Shown: positions 34,431-43,745, numbered from the stretch's first letter. The stretch: DNA of 64,000 nt from Candidatus Babelota bacterium (GCA_029262555.1 JAJCZE010000008.1:62001-126000), one strand, 5' to 3'. Numbers and translations are program-made. The notes: generated by a model not told the origin, from the letters alone.

Positions 34431-34463
34431 AAAAAGAGGTCCGATTATTCGGGCCTCTTTTTT
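34431..34463 (+). terminator. Rho-independent terminator after array member 3
   Basis: AAAAAGAGGTCCGA pairs with TCGGGCCTCTTTTT around TTAT, with one G-U pair, followed by further Ts. Confidence 0.9.
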
Positions 34464-34470
34464 TGGTATA

Positions 34471-34499
34471 TTGCCTTTTGTGCTCATACGAAGTATATC
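34471..34499 (+). promoter_or_regulatory. Promoter of array member 4
   Basis: TTGCCT (34471-34476) and TATATC (34494-34499), exact 17-base spacer, immediately after the member 3 terminator and 46 bases before the start codon. Confidence 0.55.
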
Positions 34500-34545
34500 T
34501 AAATGAGAAAAAGGAATCAGCTTGTCCGTACAAAAGGAGTATACT

Positions 34546-36360
34546 ATGATGCATCGCACCACACTCACCTTTCTTATAACACTCACGCTTTGCGCTACTT
34601 TTTACACCGCTCACTCTGCAATAACTCCCTACTTTTCGATTCGATCTCAAGGACTCAATACGCCGCGCCATCTGAGCGGTATCATACAAAAAATATTTGT
34701 CCCGCATGATGAACCACTTGCAGGCACGTTTTCCGCTGCACTTGCATATGATCGATCTTTTGATCATAAAAGTATCACTGAGTGCTTATTTGGAAACTCC
34801 TGCTGCCCTACCATAACCATCTCAGGAAGCCAGGTAGCCGATCGAGAAAATACAGACTGGCTTGCTGATTATTTTTATCTCCCTACAGACTTTAAAAGCA
34901 GCCTTTCTTTTAAACCACGCATAGATAATGTATTACTCGATCTCAATTTTTATATTGATCTTAATGAATGGGCAGACGGACTCTATGTTGCTGCGTATGC
35001 ACCAATCGTTCATACGCGCTGGGATCTGAATATGTGTGAAACTATTGATATGAAAGGGACTAATAGCCACGCTCCCGGATACTTCACGCCTGATACATTG
35101 CAACGAAATGATTTACTCAATAACTTTACTGAGTATGCTGCAGGCTGCATTACTGGCCCGATAGAACAAACCGTTGGAAGTGAAACTTTCAGTATTACCA
35201 TGTCTCGCCTTAATCAGGCACGCATCAGCCAGACAAGTTTGAATCAAACTCGTGCAGCAGATCTACGCATTGTAATTGGATATGACGCACTGCGCACTGA
35301 TCGATGTTTATTTGGATTTCAAGGTCTTATCGCTGCCCCTACTGGCAATCGCCCGAAAGGTAACTATCTCTTTGAGCCGATTATTGGAAATGGGCACCAT
35401 TGGGAATTGGGCGGCGCCTTGCAAGCAAACAGCATCGCATGGCGATCAAACGATGAGCACAAACAACTCATTCTTACTGCAAATCTCAGCCTTACGCACC
35501 TCTTTAGTTCTCGTCAAAAACGCACCTTTGATTTAAAAGGAAAACCATTCAGTCGCTATATGCTCATTGAGCGTCTCGGGACTCCGATACAAAGTAATCT
35601 CAAAGGCGATGGTGTAACGCCATCGGCACAATTTAAAAATGAATTTACTCCCGTTGCAAACCTTTCAAATCTTTCAGTTGATGTAAGCGCAACACTACAA
35701 GCAGAGTTTACTGCAATGCTCACATTTGCCTCGCGCAAATGCAGCTGGGATTTTGGATACAATTTCTGGGGACGTACCTGCGAAAAAATAAGCCTGCGAG
35801 ATATCACCCCATTTGATAATAATACTAAATGGGCACTCAAAGGTGATGCGCATGTTTTTGGATTTGATCGTGGCGCTGCAGGCGCAGGGCCATTGGTAGG
35901 AGCAGTTCCCCTTTCTGCTACCGAACGAAAAGCTACAATTGAGACCGGAACAAATTTTATTTCGGGAGCCACAGTCGCACAAGCTATCTTAAATCCTCGC
36001 GTAGATAATCCACAAAATGCAACTGGAGATGCATCAGGAGGCGCAAGTAATAATCCATTAAGCGCACAGCCCGATGCTGCATCACTTACCATTCAAACCT
36101 CCATTAATCCCGTATTTATTAGCGCGTGTGATATCGATGTATGCGAACAACGAACAAAAGGAATGTCTAGCAAACTGTTTACTCACTTGAGTTATACCTG
36201 GGCAGATCAAGATCGTTGGATCCCTTATCTTGGCATTGGTGGTGAAGCTGAATTTGCACACAACTCAAATGATCACTGCGATGATTCTTGTAAGGATTCA
36301 TGCTTTGCATGTGCCCTGTCTCAATGGGGAGTGTGGCTTAAGGGCGGTATAACATTCTAA
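34546..36360 (+). CDS. Beta-barrel-like surface protein (array member 4)
   Basis: Predicted 604-residue family member with signal peptide TLTFLITLTLCATFYTAHSA. Blocks: SIRSQGLNTP, DWLADYFYLPTDFKS, IIGNGHHWELGG, QKRTFDLK then SRYMLIERLG, GYNFWGRTCEKI, WALKGDAHVFGF, VPLSATERKATI, YLGIGGEAEF and the end SQWGVWLKGGITF. The terminal Phe fits a barrel-assembly signal. Fewer Cys than members 1-3, with a short cluster (DHCDDSCKDSCFAC). AAAAGGAG is six bases before ATG 34546. Member 5 begins ten bases after its stop, so 4 and 5 form an operon. Confidence 0.8.
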   Translation: MMHRTTLTFLITLTLCATFYTAHSAITPYFSIRSQGLNTPRHLSGIIQKIFVPHDEPLAGTFSAALAYDRSFDHKSITECLFGNSCCPTITISGSQVADRENTDWLADYFYLPTDFKSSLSFKPRIDNVLLDLNFYIDLNEWADGLYVAAYAPIVHTRWDLNMCETIDMKGTNSHAPGYFTPDTLQRNDLLNNFTEYAAGCITGPIEQTVGSETFSITMSRLNQARISQTSLNQTRAADLRIVIGYDALRTDRCLFGFQGLIAAPTGNRPKGNYLFEPIIGNGHHWELGGALQANSIAWRSNDEHKQLILTANLSLTHLFSSRQKRTFDLKGKPFSRYMLIERLGTPIQSNLKGDGVTPSAQFKNEFTPVANLSNLSVDVSATLQAEFTAMLTFASRKCSWDFGYNFWGRTCEKISLRDITPFDNNTKWALKGDAHVFGFDRGAAGAGPLVGAVPLSATERKATIETGTNFISGATVAQAILNPRVDNPQNATGDASGGASNNPLSAQPDAASLTIQTSINPVFISACDIDVCEQRTKGMSSKLFTHLSYTWADQDRWIPYLGIGGEAEFAHNSNDHCDDSCKDSCFACALSQWGVWLKGGITF

Positions 36361-36370
36361 GGGCATGCAT

Positions 36371-38146
36371 ATGATAAAATATTTGATGCTTCTTTTATTA
36401 CTCTGCGTTTCAAATCTGTTTGCAGATAAACGAGTAATTACAACCATCATGCCCCATTCTCCGGCAATCAATGCTGCGCGAGAGCTTGCTGGCTGGCAAG
36501 ATTTTGTAAATATATCAGAAACAAAAGGACTGCATGGTGCCTTTGCAATTACTCCAGAATTTACGCTTTCATTTCGCCCCGAGCGCATTGCACAATGCTT
36601 TTTTGGGGATGCAATATTAAAGTGTGCAAATACATTACATATTGTAGGAAGTCAAAAAGAACGAGTTGATGCGGATTGGCTCGCAGATTATTTTGGACTC
36701 CCAACCGATTATGAAAGCCGTGTGCACTTTGATCCACGCGTTGCACAAGCGCTTGTTGATTTTGATCTTCAGCTTGAATGGAACCATTTCTATGCACGTA
36801 TTCATGCGCCAATTGCACACGCTCGATGGGATTTAAATATGTGCGAAACGTTCGTTTCCACAGGCACGACTGGATATGATCCAGGATACTTTAATGCAGA
36901 CGGCATTGAACGCGCACAGCTCGTTGATAATTTCACCTCATTCATTATGGGGTGTGATGCGCCGCAAGCTGATAACGTCACATTTCAAACATTAAAACAT
37001 GCAAAAATGGGATGCCGCCAAGATCTCACAAAGGTCTCTGATGTGCAAATCGCATTGGGTTATAATATATTGCAAAAAAAACGATACCATCTTGGTTTTA
37101 ATCTGCGCTGTTCTATCCCGACCGGCAATCGCCCAACTGGGCAATATTTATTTGAGCCTATTATAGGGAATGGCCACCATTGGGAACTCGGAGGCGGCCT
37201 TTCAACGCATTATATTGTTTGGAAAAATGAAGAAACGCGCGAGCATGCAGGACTTTATTTTGATATGAATATTACGCATCTTTTTTCAGCTAGCCAAAAG
37301 CGATCATTTGATTTGTGCGGGAGTCACAATAGCCGATACATGCTGGCGCATAAACTCACCCCTACGATTACACACAATCTACGCGGCATTGTAGATGGGC
37401 AACAAACTACCCCTACCGCGCAGTACGATAATGAAGTGAGCACGATCGCCAATCTTACCACCCTTCCTATAAAAGTAAGCGCATCGCTTCAAGTAGATCT
37501 TGCGGTGATGATTGGATATACGCAACGGAGAAATAGCTGGGGATTTGGATATGGATTCTGGGGCAGAAGTTGCGAAGATATCTGCCTATGTGGCAACACA
37601 CCATTCGATACGCAGCTCTGGGCAGTGAAAGGTGATGCACAGCTTTTTGGCTTTGCAAATGATGGGCTCGAAACTCCTATTGCACTTTCTGCAACGCAAC
37701 GAAACGCTACCGTTAAACGAGGAAAGAATACCAACCAAACCGGTGCAACTACGCAGCTTTTAATTGCACAAGCCAAACGAAATGAAAAAATAGATAATCC
37801 TGCATCCGCAATCGCCGATCCAAATGGAGATAGCACGTTTGAAACGGTAGTAACGCTGCCAAGTGGGGTACAGCAAATCAATACTTCAATTCAGCCGATT
37901 ATTCTGACAACGAATGATATTGATATAAATAGCGCACGCACACGAGCAAGCGCACATAAAATTTTTGGCCACTTCAACCACATTATAAAGCGTAATCATT
38001 CCACTCCATATATAGGACTTGGTGCTGAAATTGAATTTGGACAAGGCGCGGTATGTGATCGATTTGTGTCGGCTGGAAATCCACCCTGCGTAAATACAGC
38101 ACTTTCTTTTTGGGCTGTTTGGCTTAAAGGCGGAATCGCATTTTAA
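36371..38146 (+). CDS. Beta-barrel-like surface protein (array member 5)
   Basis: Predicted 591-residue family member with signal peptide MIKYLMLLLLLCVSNLFADK. Blocks: DWLADYFGLPTDYES, IIGNGHHWELGG, QKRSFDLC then SRYMLAHKL, GYGFWGRSCEDI, LWAVKGDAQLFGF, IALSATQRNATV, YIGLGAEIEFG and the end SFWAVWLKGGIAF. Two ATGs, 36365 and 36371, are possible; AAGGG at 36359-36363 fits 36371 better. No C-terminal Cys cluster. Co-transcribed with member 4. Confidence 0.8.
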   Translation: MIKYLMLLLLLCVSNLFADKRVITTIMPHSPAINAARELAGWQDFVNISETKGLHGAFAITPEFTLSFRPERIAQCFFGDAILKCANTLHIVGSQKERVDADWLADYFGLPTDYESRVHFDPRVAQALVDFDLQLEWNHFYARIHAPIAHARWDLNMCETFVSTGTTGYDPGYFNADGIERAQLVDNFTSFIMGCDAPQADNVTFQTLKHAKMGCRQDLTKVSDVQIALGYNILQKKRYHLGFNLRCSIPTGNRPTGQYLFEPIIGNGHHWELGGGLSTHYIVWKNEETREHAGLYFDMNITHLFSASQKRSFDLCGSHNSRYMLAHKLTPTITHNLRGIVDGQQTTPTAQYDNEVSTIANLTTLPIKVSASLQVDLAVMIGYTQRRNSWGFGYGFWGRSCEDICLCGNTPFDTQLWAVKGDAQLFGFANDGLETPIALSATQRNATVKRGKNTNQTGATTQLLIAQAKRNEKIDNPASAIADPNGDSTFETVVTLPSGVQQINTSIQPIILTTNDIDINSARTRASAHKIFGHFNHIIKRNHSTPYIGLGAEIEFGQGAVCDRFVSAGNPPCVNTALSFWAVWLKGGIAF

Positions 38147-38156
38147 AAACAAAACA

Positions 38157-38186
38157 TTGCGTTCTATCTTTTTAAATTCCTATCTT
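38157..38186 (+). promoter_or_regulatory. Candidate promoter of array member 6
   Basis: TTGCGT (38157-38162) and TATCTT (38181-38186), spacer 18, 31 bases before the start. The -10 is weak but the -35 matches the TTGCnT pattern of this array. Confidence 0.4.
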
Positions 38187-38217
38187 ATGAATGTAAAAAG
38201 ATACAAAGGAGACAATT

Positions 38218-39771
38218 ATGAAAAAACTCATACTACTTGCACTCGCCTTGCCAAGCATAGCACTTGCAAACAGCAAATTCTTGCAAGGTATCTCCTTTTT
38301 TAGCCCCCGATCTCAATCCGTTGATCTTGTACGCTATCAAACAGGGTCGCACCCTTATACACACCTTGCTGATGCAAACGGTATCAATGGGCTCGTGCAA
38401 ATAACACCCGAATACAAACGCTCATATAAATCAAATAGAATCTCACAAGCGCTTTTTGGCACCGATCGATTATTTGTTTCTGGAAGCCAAGTAGAAACGC
38501 GTGATCCCAATGCAATCTTAGCAGATTACTTTGGTCTTTCTCCTGCATTTCAAAGTGAAGTATGCCTCAATCCGCAAATCAAAAATTTAATATGGACGTT
38601 TTCTGGATATATCGGCTTTGATAACTGGGTGCCTGGGCTGTATGCTGCAATTCATGCACCCGTAGTATGGACAAAATGGGATTTCAAAATAGACGAAACT
38701 ATTTTCAATAATGGATCCGATACGCCGTTTCCGGAATTTTATATGGATAGCACAAAAACAAATCCCGCCTACGGATCATTTAAAAATGCGCTCAAGGGAA
38801 ATAAAACATTCGGACAAATGACCAACAAATGGGATTTTGCACGAGTATGCGGCGCACAAACAAAATCCGGCCTTTCCGACCTTCTCATGATCCTGGGATA
38901 CGATTTTATTTCAACTGAAAATGGATATGCTGGGTTTAACCTCCGTCTTTCAGCGCCCACTGGTAGTCGTCCCGATGGCCGATTCTTTTTTGAGCCCATC
39001 GTAGGTAATGGCAAACATTGGGAATTGGGTGGTGGTTTTTCTGGACGTGCACTCTTATGGGAAGCGGATGGAATTCAAGAGCTTTCACTTTTTGGTGATT
39101 TAAACCTTACTCACCTTTTTAAAACATGCCAAGTACGCACGTTTGATTTTTGCGAAAATGGATTTGGAAGCCGTTATATTTTGTTAAAAGAATTTGAAGA
39201 TGGTAACTATACCGGCACGCTCACTCCCGCATTAAATGTCACCAGCCTGTGCTGCGATGTATCAATTGGCGTGCAAATGGAATTCCTTGCAATGTTTGGC
39301 TACACCAATCGAGGATTTGAATTTGATATCGGATATAATGGATGGCTGAGAAGCCATGAAAATATTTCATTACGGGAATGCATTCCCGATAATAGATACG
39401 GTTTTAAAGGAATCCAGGATGCCACTGATTCATTCGGCAATCCAAGCAACCTCACTCAACAATGCGCAACGCTCCATGGCAACCTCTTTTCCAATCAAGG
39501 GGACGTAGCAGATGAAGATTCGCCACAATTTATTCGTACGAGCGATCTTGATCTTGAATCTGCTGCATCAGAACTGGTACTCACGCATAAATTGTTTTAC
39601 TACTTTGGATACGGCTGGCAAGAAAGTGATGATGATCATTTTGTGCCTTACCTTGGCTTTGGTTCATCAGTAGAATTTGAAGGAATTAACGATCCCGATG
39701 TAAAACAACCGAATAGAAACACACTTGCGCAATGGAGCTTCTGGCTGCACGCCGGGTGCGCTTTTAGATAA
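38218..39771 (+). CDS. Beta-barrel-like surface protein (array member 6)
   Basis: Predicted 517-residue member, shortest of the array. Signal peptide KKLILLALALPSIALANS. Blocks: FFSPRSQSVD, AILADYFGLSPAFQS, IVGNGKHWELGG, QVRTFDFC then SRYILLKEFE, IGYNGWLRSHENISLRE, YLGFGSSVEFEG, ending WSFWLHAGCAFR. It most resembles the minus-strand copy at 13909 (SPRSQS, ILADYxGL, CGSRYILL-type segment, IGYN or VGYN). It lacks the ALSATQ-type block and the C-terminal Cys cluster. AAAGGAG precedes the ATG. Confidence 0.8.
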   Translation: MKKLILLALALPSIALANSKFLQGISFFSPRSQSVDLVRYQTGSHPYTHLADANGINGLVQITPEYKRSYKSNRISQALFGTDRLFVSGSQVETRDPNAILADYFGLSPAFQSEVCLNPQIKNLIWTFSGYIGFDNWVPGLYAAIHAPVVWTKWDFKIDETIFNNGSDTPFPEFYMDSTKTNPAYGSFKNALKGNKTFGQMTNKWDFARVCGAQTKSGLSDLLMILGYDFISTENGYAGFNLRLSAPTGSRPDGRFFFEPIVGNGKHWELGGGFSGRALLWEADGIQELSLFGDLNLTHLFKTCQVRTFDFCENGFGSRYILLKEFEDGNYTGTLTPALNVTSLCCDVSIGVQMEFLAMFGYTNRGFEFDIGYNGWLRSHENISLRECIPDNRYGFKGIQDATDSFGNPSNLTQQCATLHGNLFSNQGDVADEDSPQFIRTSDLDLESAASELVLTHKLFYYFGYGWQESDDDHFVPYLGFGSSVEFEGINDPDVKQPNRNTLAQWSFWLHAGCAFR

Positions 39772-39848
39772 CCCACTCAATTGCAAAAAAATCCCCTTTT
39801 GGCATACTGAATACACAATATGCATCATCTACTTCAAAAGGATTATTC

Positions 39849-40292
39849 ATGAACAAACAGTATGCAACGGCGCTTCTTTTAGCTTTCTGCGTAGCATCTA
39901 CCCTTGAATGCAAAAGCTCAACAAACGTAAAAGAAAAAATCTCTGAGATCGCACATAAAGTAAAAACAGGCGAAACAAAAGAAGAAAAGAAAAAGCGAAC
40001 GGATCGTGAAGCCTTTGCTATGAATGCAACGGGTGCAATTATTGGAGCGATGTGCTTTAGAAGTGCACATAGATTTCCTCAAGGCGGATTTAGACGTAAC
40101 AATCCTCTATTCACTGAAAGTCGTGTTGAATCAGCCGGCACAGCTGCTGTTGTATCTGGGCTTGTAAGCTCACTCCTTTATAAGCTGTGGAAGACAGACG
40201 AATCAATTACCCGCATTACAGCACGACAAGCACTTAACTGCTTTGGAGTTTCACTGGTATCAAATATTGGATTTGGATTTATTGGATTATAA
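39849..40292 (+). CDS. Small exported or membrane protein, unknown
   Basis: Predicted 147-residue protein with a hydrophobic N-terminus (YATALLLAFCVASTLEC) that could be a signal peptide or a lipoprotein signal (Cys at 21). A Lys/Glu-rich segment follows (KTGETKEEKKKRTDRE), then two Gly/Ala-rich hydrophobic segments (about 55-70 and 100-115) and a final one near the C-terminus. Not recognised. AAAGGAT sits before the ATG at 39849. It is the last gene of the plus-strand array region and is followed by a strong terminator. Confidence 0.6.
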   Translation: MNKQYATALLLAFCVASTLECKSSTNVKEKISEIAHKVKTGETKEEKKKRTDREAFAMNATGAIIGAMCFRSAHRFPQGGFRRNNPLFTESRVESAGTAAVVSGLVSSLLYKLWKTDESITRITARQALNCFGVSLVSNIGFGFIGL

Positions 40293-40324
40293 AAAAAGGC
40301 CCGCAATTACGCGGGCCTTTTTTT
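40291..40324. terminator. Bidirectional terminator between convergent units
   Basis: GGCCCGC (40298-40304) pairs with GCGGGCC (40311-40317) with A7 before and T7 after, so it can end both the plus-strand gene and the acpP operon on the minus strand. The stem is identical to the dnaK terminator. Confidence 0.92.
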
Positions 40325-40339
40325 GAAGCTTTTTGATTC

Positions 40340-40591
40340 TTACTTCGTACGCATTGAATGTACATATTCAACCACATCATTCACATTCTTTAAGTTTTCA
40401 GCTTTAGCATCATCAATCTCAATGCCAAACTGCTCTTCCAGCTTCATAGTGATTTCAACCAAATCAAGTGAGTCTGCGCCCAAATCTTGCAAGTTTGAAT
40501 CACTTTTGATCGTAGACGGATCAATAGAGAGCTTTGTCGCCACAATTGCTGCTACTTTATCTTGTGTATTTTGTTTATCAAATTCTGCCAT
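40340..40591 (-). CDS. acpP: Acyl carrier protein
   Basis: Predicted 83-residue acyl carrier protein. The phosphopantetheine attachment Ser is in LGADSLDLVEI, and helices II and III follow with the usual acidic faces (MKLEEQFGIEIDDAKAENLK). It carries acyl chains in fatty-acid and phospholipid synthesis. The first ten residues are extra compared with E. coli ACP. It follows fabD by 11 bases and is the last gene of the minus-strand operon. Confidence 0.96.
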   Translation of the reverse strand: MAEFDKQNTQDKVAAIVATKLSIDPSTIKSDSNLQDLGADSLDLVEITMKLEEQFGIEIDDAKAENLKNVNDVVEYVHSMRTK

Positions 40592-40602
40592 TATAAAAAC
40601 CT

Positions 40603-41565
40603 TTAATCGTTTTGAGGCGCATCTTCTTTTGGCTGCACCAATGCTATTACTTTTTCCACATCTTCTGGCTTATTAACTGCCACTACATTCTTATCCGGAT
40701 ACAATTGCTTAAACCATGTACTCAACGTTGTGCCGGGCCCAATTTCAATAATTAAATCATACTGCGCAAGCTCTTTCATTACTGCCGGCCATAACAGAGA
40801 CGAGTTCATGCGCTGCAATACCAGCTCACGAACATCAGCACCACTCGTTAATTTTTTACCCGAAACCGCCTCAATTAACGGTACTGAAAGATCATGAAAA
40901 TCAACTTTATTTAAATACATTTTAAATTGATCAATCACAGGATTAACCAATTCAGAATGCAACCCAACTGCTAAATCAACCGGCTCAATTGAAATCTTTT
41001 TTTCATCAGAAAGCGCACTCACCATATCACGCACTCGCTCCACCGCCGGAGTATGGCCCGCAACAATATACTGCGTTGGCGTTTCATGAATCGATATAAA
41101 CGCTTTTTCATCGTCAGTGCTCGCCTTCAAGCAGATCTCTTTTATCTGCGCATCCTCAACGCCACTCACATGAATAGCAGATACCTTCATATCTTTCATT
41201 GCTTCATCATAAAATGTTGCAAACTTATTTAAAAGATACAGCCCATCTGGCAAGCTTAATCCATCTGCTGAAAAAAGTGCTGCATACGCTCCCTGATTAA
41301 ATCCTGCTACTACGTCTGGCGTGACGCCCTTTTCTTTCAATAGCGCAGCAAGCGATGCACTTACTAAAAATGTACTCGTATATGCATTACGCGCCTGAGA
41401 AAGTTCAGAATCAGATGATGCAAAACACAGTTTTACAAAATTAATATCAAGACAACTTGAAGCCTGCTCAAACAACTCCTGAATAACGCGGTGTTCATCA
41501 TAGAGCTCTTTGCCCATGCCAACAAACTGGCTCTGATACCCCGGAAACATCATTGCTATTTTCAT
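40603..41565 (-). CDS. FabD-like malonyl-CoA:ACP transacylase homolog without catalytic Ser
   Basis: Predicted 320-residue protein of the FabD acyltransferase family. The overall fold is recognisable: MFPGYQSQFVGMGKEL (normally FPGQGSQ), a GLHSELVNP block with the active-site His203, and a late IEIGPGTTLS. The nucleophile motif GHSLG reads GFNQG at residues 88-92, so the catalytic Ser is Asn90; the codon is AAT. The Arg that binds the malonyl carboxylate (in RGxxM) also appears lost (KFATFYDEAM). It should not work as a normal malonyl transferase. It could be a scaffold, a hydrolase with other chemistry, or a decaying gene, though the frame is intact. It lies between gltX and acpP. Confidence 0.85.
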   Translation of the reverse strand: MKIAMMFPGYQSQFVGMGKELYDEHRVIQELFEQASSCLDINFVKLCFASSDSELSQARNAYTSTFLVSASLAALLKEKGVTPDVVAGFNQGAYAALFSADGLSLPDGLYLLNKFATFYDEAMKDMKVSAIHVSGVEDAQIKEICLKASTDDEKAFISIHETPTQYIVAGHTPAVERVRDMVSALSDEKKISIEPVDLAVGLHSELVNPVIDQFKMYLNKVDFHDLSVPLIEAVSGKKLTSGADVRELVLQRMNSSLLWPAVMKELAQYDLIIEIGPGTTLSTWFKQLYPDKNVVAVNKPEDVEKVIALVQPKEDAPQND

Positions 41566-41590
41566 GGCAATCCCTTATTGATTTATCAAA

Positions 41591-42997
41591 TCATTGTAAG
41601 GTATCACGCAGCCTTTTCAATCGCTCAATTGCTTTTTCGCGGCCCACTAATTCAAACATTTCAAATACACCGGGCCCTGCTGAGCTGCCAATTAAGGCAA
41701 TACGCATTGGCTGCGCTAACGCAACAAACTTAATCCCTAACGTTTTCGTTAACGATTTCACTGCACCTTTCAATGCATCTATCGTATCCGGTTTTTCATT
41801 CTCAATCATAGCAATTAATGCATTTATATATTCTTTGGTAGAAGTATCGGTCCATTTTTGAATGTCAGATTCCTGATACGTCTGCGGCCCATCATGAAAA
41901 AGCGTTACTTCTTTCACCAGCTCAATCAGCGTATGCGCTCGCTCTTTATAAAGATCAATTGCCGCCTCTTTCTGCGCATCGCTCCAACCAGAAAGCCGCT
42001 GCGCAAACTCTGCATCCAATTCTTTGGCAATATAATCAAGCAGCTCTTTTGAAGAGTGCTCACGAATATACATACCATTTATCCAATTTAATTTTTCAAT
42101 ATCAAAAATGGAGCCCTTTTTACCCACCGCATCTAACGTGAAAAATTCAACCAACTGCTCGCGGGAAAAAATCTCTTGATTCCCATGCGCCCAGCCAAGC
42201 CGTACTAAATAGTTCACTAATGCATCCGGTAAATAACCAAGCTCTTTATACGCAAGCGCTGAAGTTGCCCCATCTCGCTTACTTAAGCGTTCACCGCTGG
42301 GCCCTAAAATTAATGGAATATGTGCAAATTGAGGCACGCGATATCCCAACGCTTGGTATAAAAGAATTTGTTTGGGTGTGTTTGAAATGTGATCTTCGCC
42401 TCGAATCACTTGCGTAATTTTCATGGCAGCATCATCAACAACCACTACAAAATTATAAGTAGGAGTGCCATCAGTACGCGCAATGATAAAATCATCAAGC
42501 TGCCCTATTGGTACAGTAATAGTACCGCGAATTAAATCATCAAACGAAACTGAATCTATCTCAGGAAGTTTAAATCGAACCACATACGGGGCCGATTGCG
42601 ATTGATCAGCAGTGCGGCATAATCCATCGTACGAAATAAACGTACTATTATTTGAACGCTCTGCTATTTCATCTTGAGTACAAAAACATTTATACGCATT
42701 CCCGCTTGAAAGTAGCTCTTGCAATACTCGCTTATGCTCTTGCAAACGCTCCGATTGAATCATCACCGTCTCATCAGGCTGCAAATCAACCCACTCTAAT
42801 GCGGCCATGATACTATCGGTATATTCCGATTTTGATCGCTCTAAATCAGTATCTTCAATACGGAGTAAAAACGTGCCGCCATGATGACGTGCAAAAAGCC
42901 AATTAAATAACGCGGTGCGAAAACTTCCAATGTGAAGATGCCCCGTTGGCGATGGCGCAAAACGCACCCGCACCGGAGAGATGATATCAGTCCCCAT
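41591..42997 (-). CDS. gltX: Glutamyl-tRNA synthetase
   Basis: Class I aminoacyl-tRNA synthetase that charges tRNA-Glu; in bacteria without GlnRS it may also charge tRNA-Gln with Glu. Predicted 468 residues. The HIGH motif is in PSPTGHLHIGSFRTALF, the KMSKS-type motif is RLSKRDGATS, and the GluRS-specific IEDTDLERS is present. The C-terminal anticodon-binding domain is complete. ATG 42997 has AAGGA upstream. Its place within an eroded fab operon is unusual. Confidence 0.96.
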   Translation of the reverse strand: MGTDIISPVRVRFAPSPTGHLHIGSFRTALFNWLFARHHGGTFLLRIEDTDLERSKSEYTDSIMAALEWVDLQPDETVMIQSERLQEHKRVLQELLSSGNAYKCFCTQDEIAERSNNSTFISYDGLCRTADQSQSAPYVVRFKLPEIDSVSFDDLIRGTITVPIGQLDDFIIARTDGTPTYNFVVVVDDAAMKITQVIRGEDHISNTPKQILLYQALGYRVPQFAHIPLILGPSGERLSKRDGATSALAYKELGYLPDALVNYLVRLGWAHGNQEIFSREQLVEFFTLDAVGKKGSIFDIEKLNWINGMYIREHSSKELLDYIAKELDAEFAQRLSGWSDAQKEAAIDLYKERAHTLIELVKEVTLFHDGPQTYQESDIQKWTDTSTKEYINALIAMIENEKPDTIDALKGAVKSLTKTLGIKFVALAQPMRIALIGSSAGPGVFEMFELVGREKAIERLKRLRDTLQ

Positions 42998-43010
42998 CCA
43001 TTATTCCTTA

Positions 43011-43715
43011 TTACGCTGCAAGCTGCTGTAATGATTGCTGCGCTTGCGCTACCCATGGAGATGGGTATGCTTTTTGCGACCAGCTACTATCTTCTAAATC
43101 TTGCCATACTTTTTTTGCATCTTCGATTTTATCTTGTGCCCAATAATAGCGGCCCAAGTAATAAAGCGCCATATCTTGGAGACTATTATCAGTATCTCGC
43201 GCCAAAGAAACTAATTGCGCAAGACCATCTTTCGACAATGCATCATCATCACTATCAAGCTGCATGAGCGCCTGCTTTGTTGCAAGCATTGGATATAATT
43301 TTGATTTTTGTGGTAGCGCGTCAACGGCTCGCTGCAACGTATTAATACTTTCTACTTGCTGCCCTAATTGCAACTGCGCATCAGCTTTCATTGCAAGAAA
43401 AAGTGGCGCCACATTACGCTGCTTGTGCTCTTGATATCCACTTTCAAAAAGGGACACCATACGCTCCCACTCTTGTGAATTATTTGCCTGTTGTGCTGTT
43501 TGGAATGTTTCAAGATATTGCACAAATGATCGATGCGCATCCTGCTCTTGAGATACTACATAATATCGATAGCCTACGTAGCCTCCGGCTGCTGCGAACA
43601 TAACCACACTCACAATTGCAAGTGGCTTTAAAAAACGACTTTGATCTTCGAAAAAGTCTCTTATTTCGCGCCCAACAAACATGCATAATGCTTTAAATTC
43701 ATCTACAAATGCCAT
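43011..43715 (-). CDS. Membrane-anchored TPR-like protein (YfgM-type)
   Basis: Predicted 234-residue protein with a cytoplasmic N-terminal stretch, one membrane segment (about residues 32-52: LAIVSVVMFAAAGGYVGYRY) and a large soluble part of TPR-like helices (APLFLAMKADAQLQLGQQVE, ALYYLGRYYWAQDKIEDAKK). This layout matches the YfgM family, which in E. coli sits at the SecYEG translocon and contacts periplasmic chaperones. Sequence support for YfgM proper is modest. Ends 13 bases before the gltX start. Confidence 0.6.
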   Translation of the reverse strand: MAFVDEFKALCMFVGREIRDFFEDQSRFLKPLAIVSVVMFAAAGGYVGYRYYVVSQEQDAHRSFVQYLETFQTAQQANNSQEWERMVSLFESGYQEHKQRNVAPLFLAMKADAQLQLGQQVESINTLQRAVDALPQKSKLYPMLATKQALMQLDSDDDALSKDGLAQLVSLARDTDNSLQDMALYYLGRYYWAQDKIEDAKKVWQDLEDSSWSQKAYPSPWVAQAQQSLQQLAA

Positions 43716-43745
43716 AATTTCACCTGCTTTTAATGTATTACTCTA

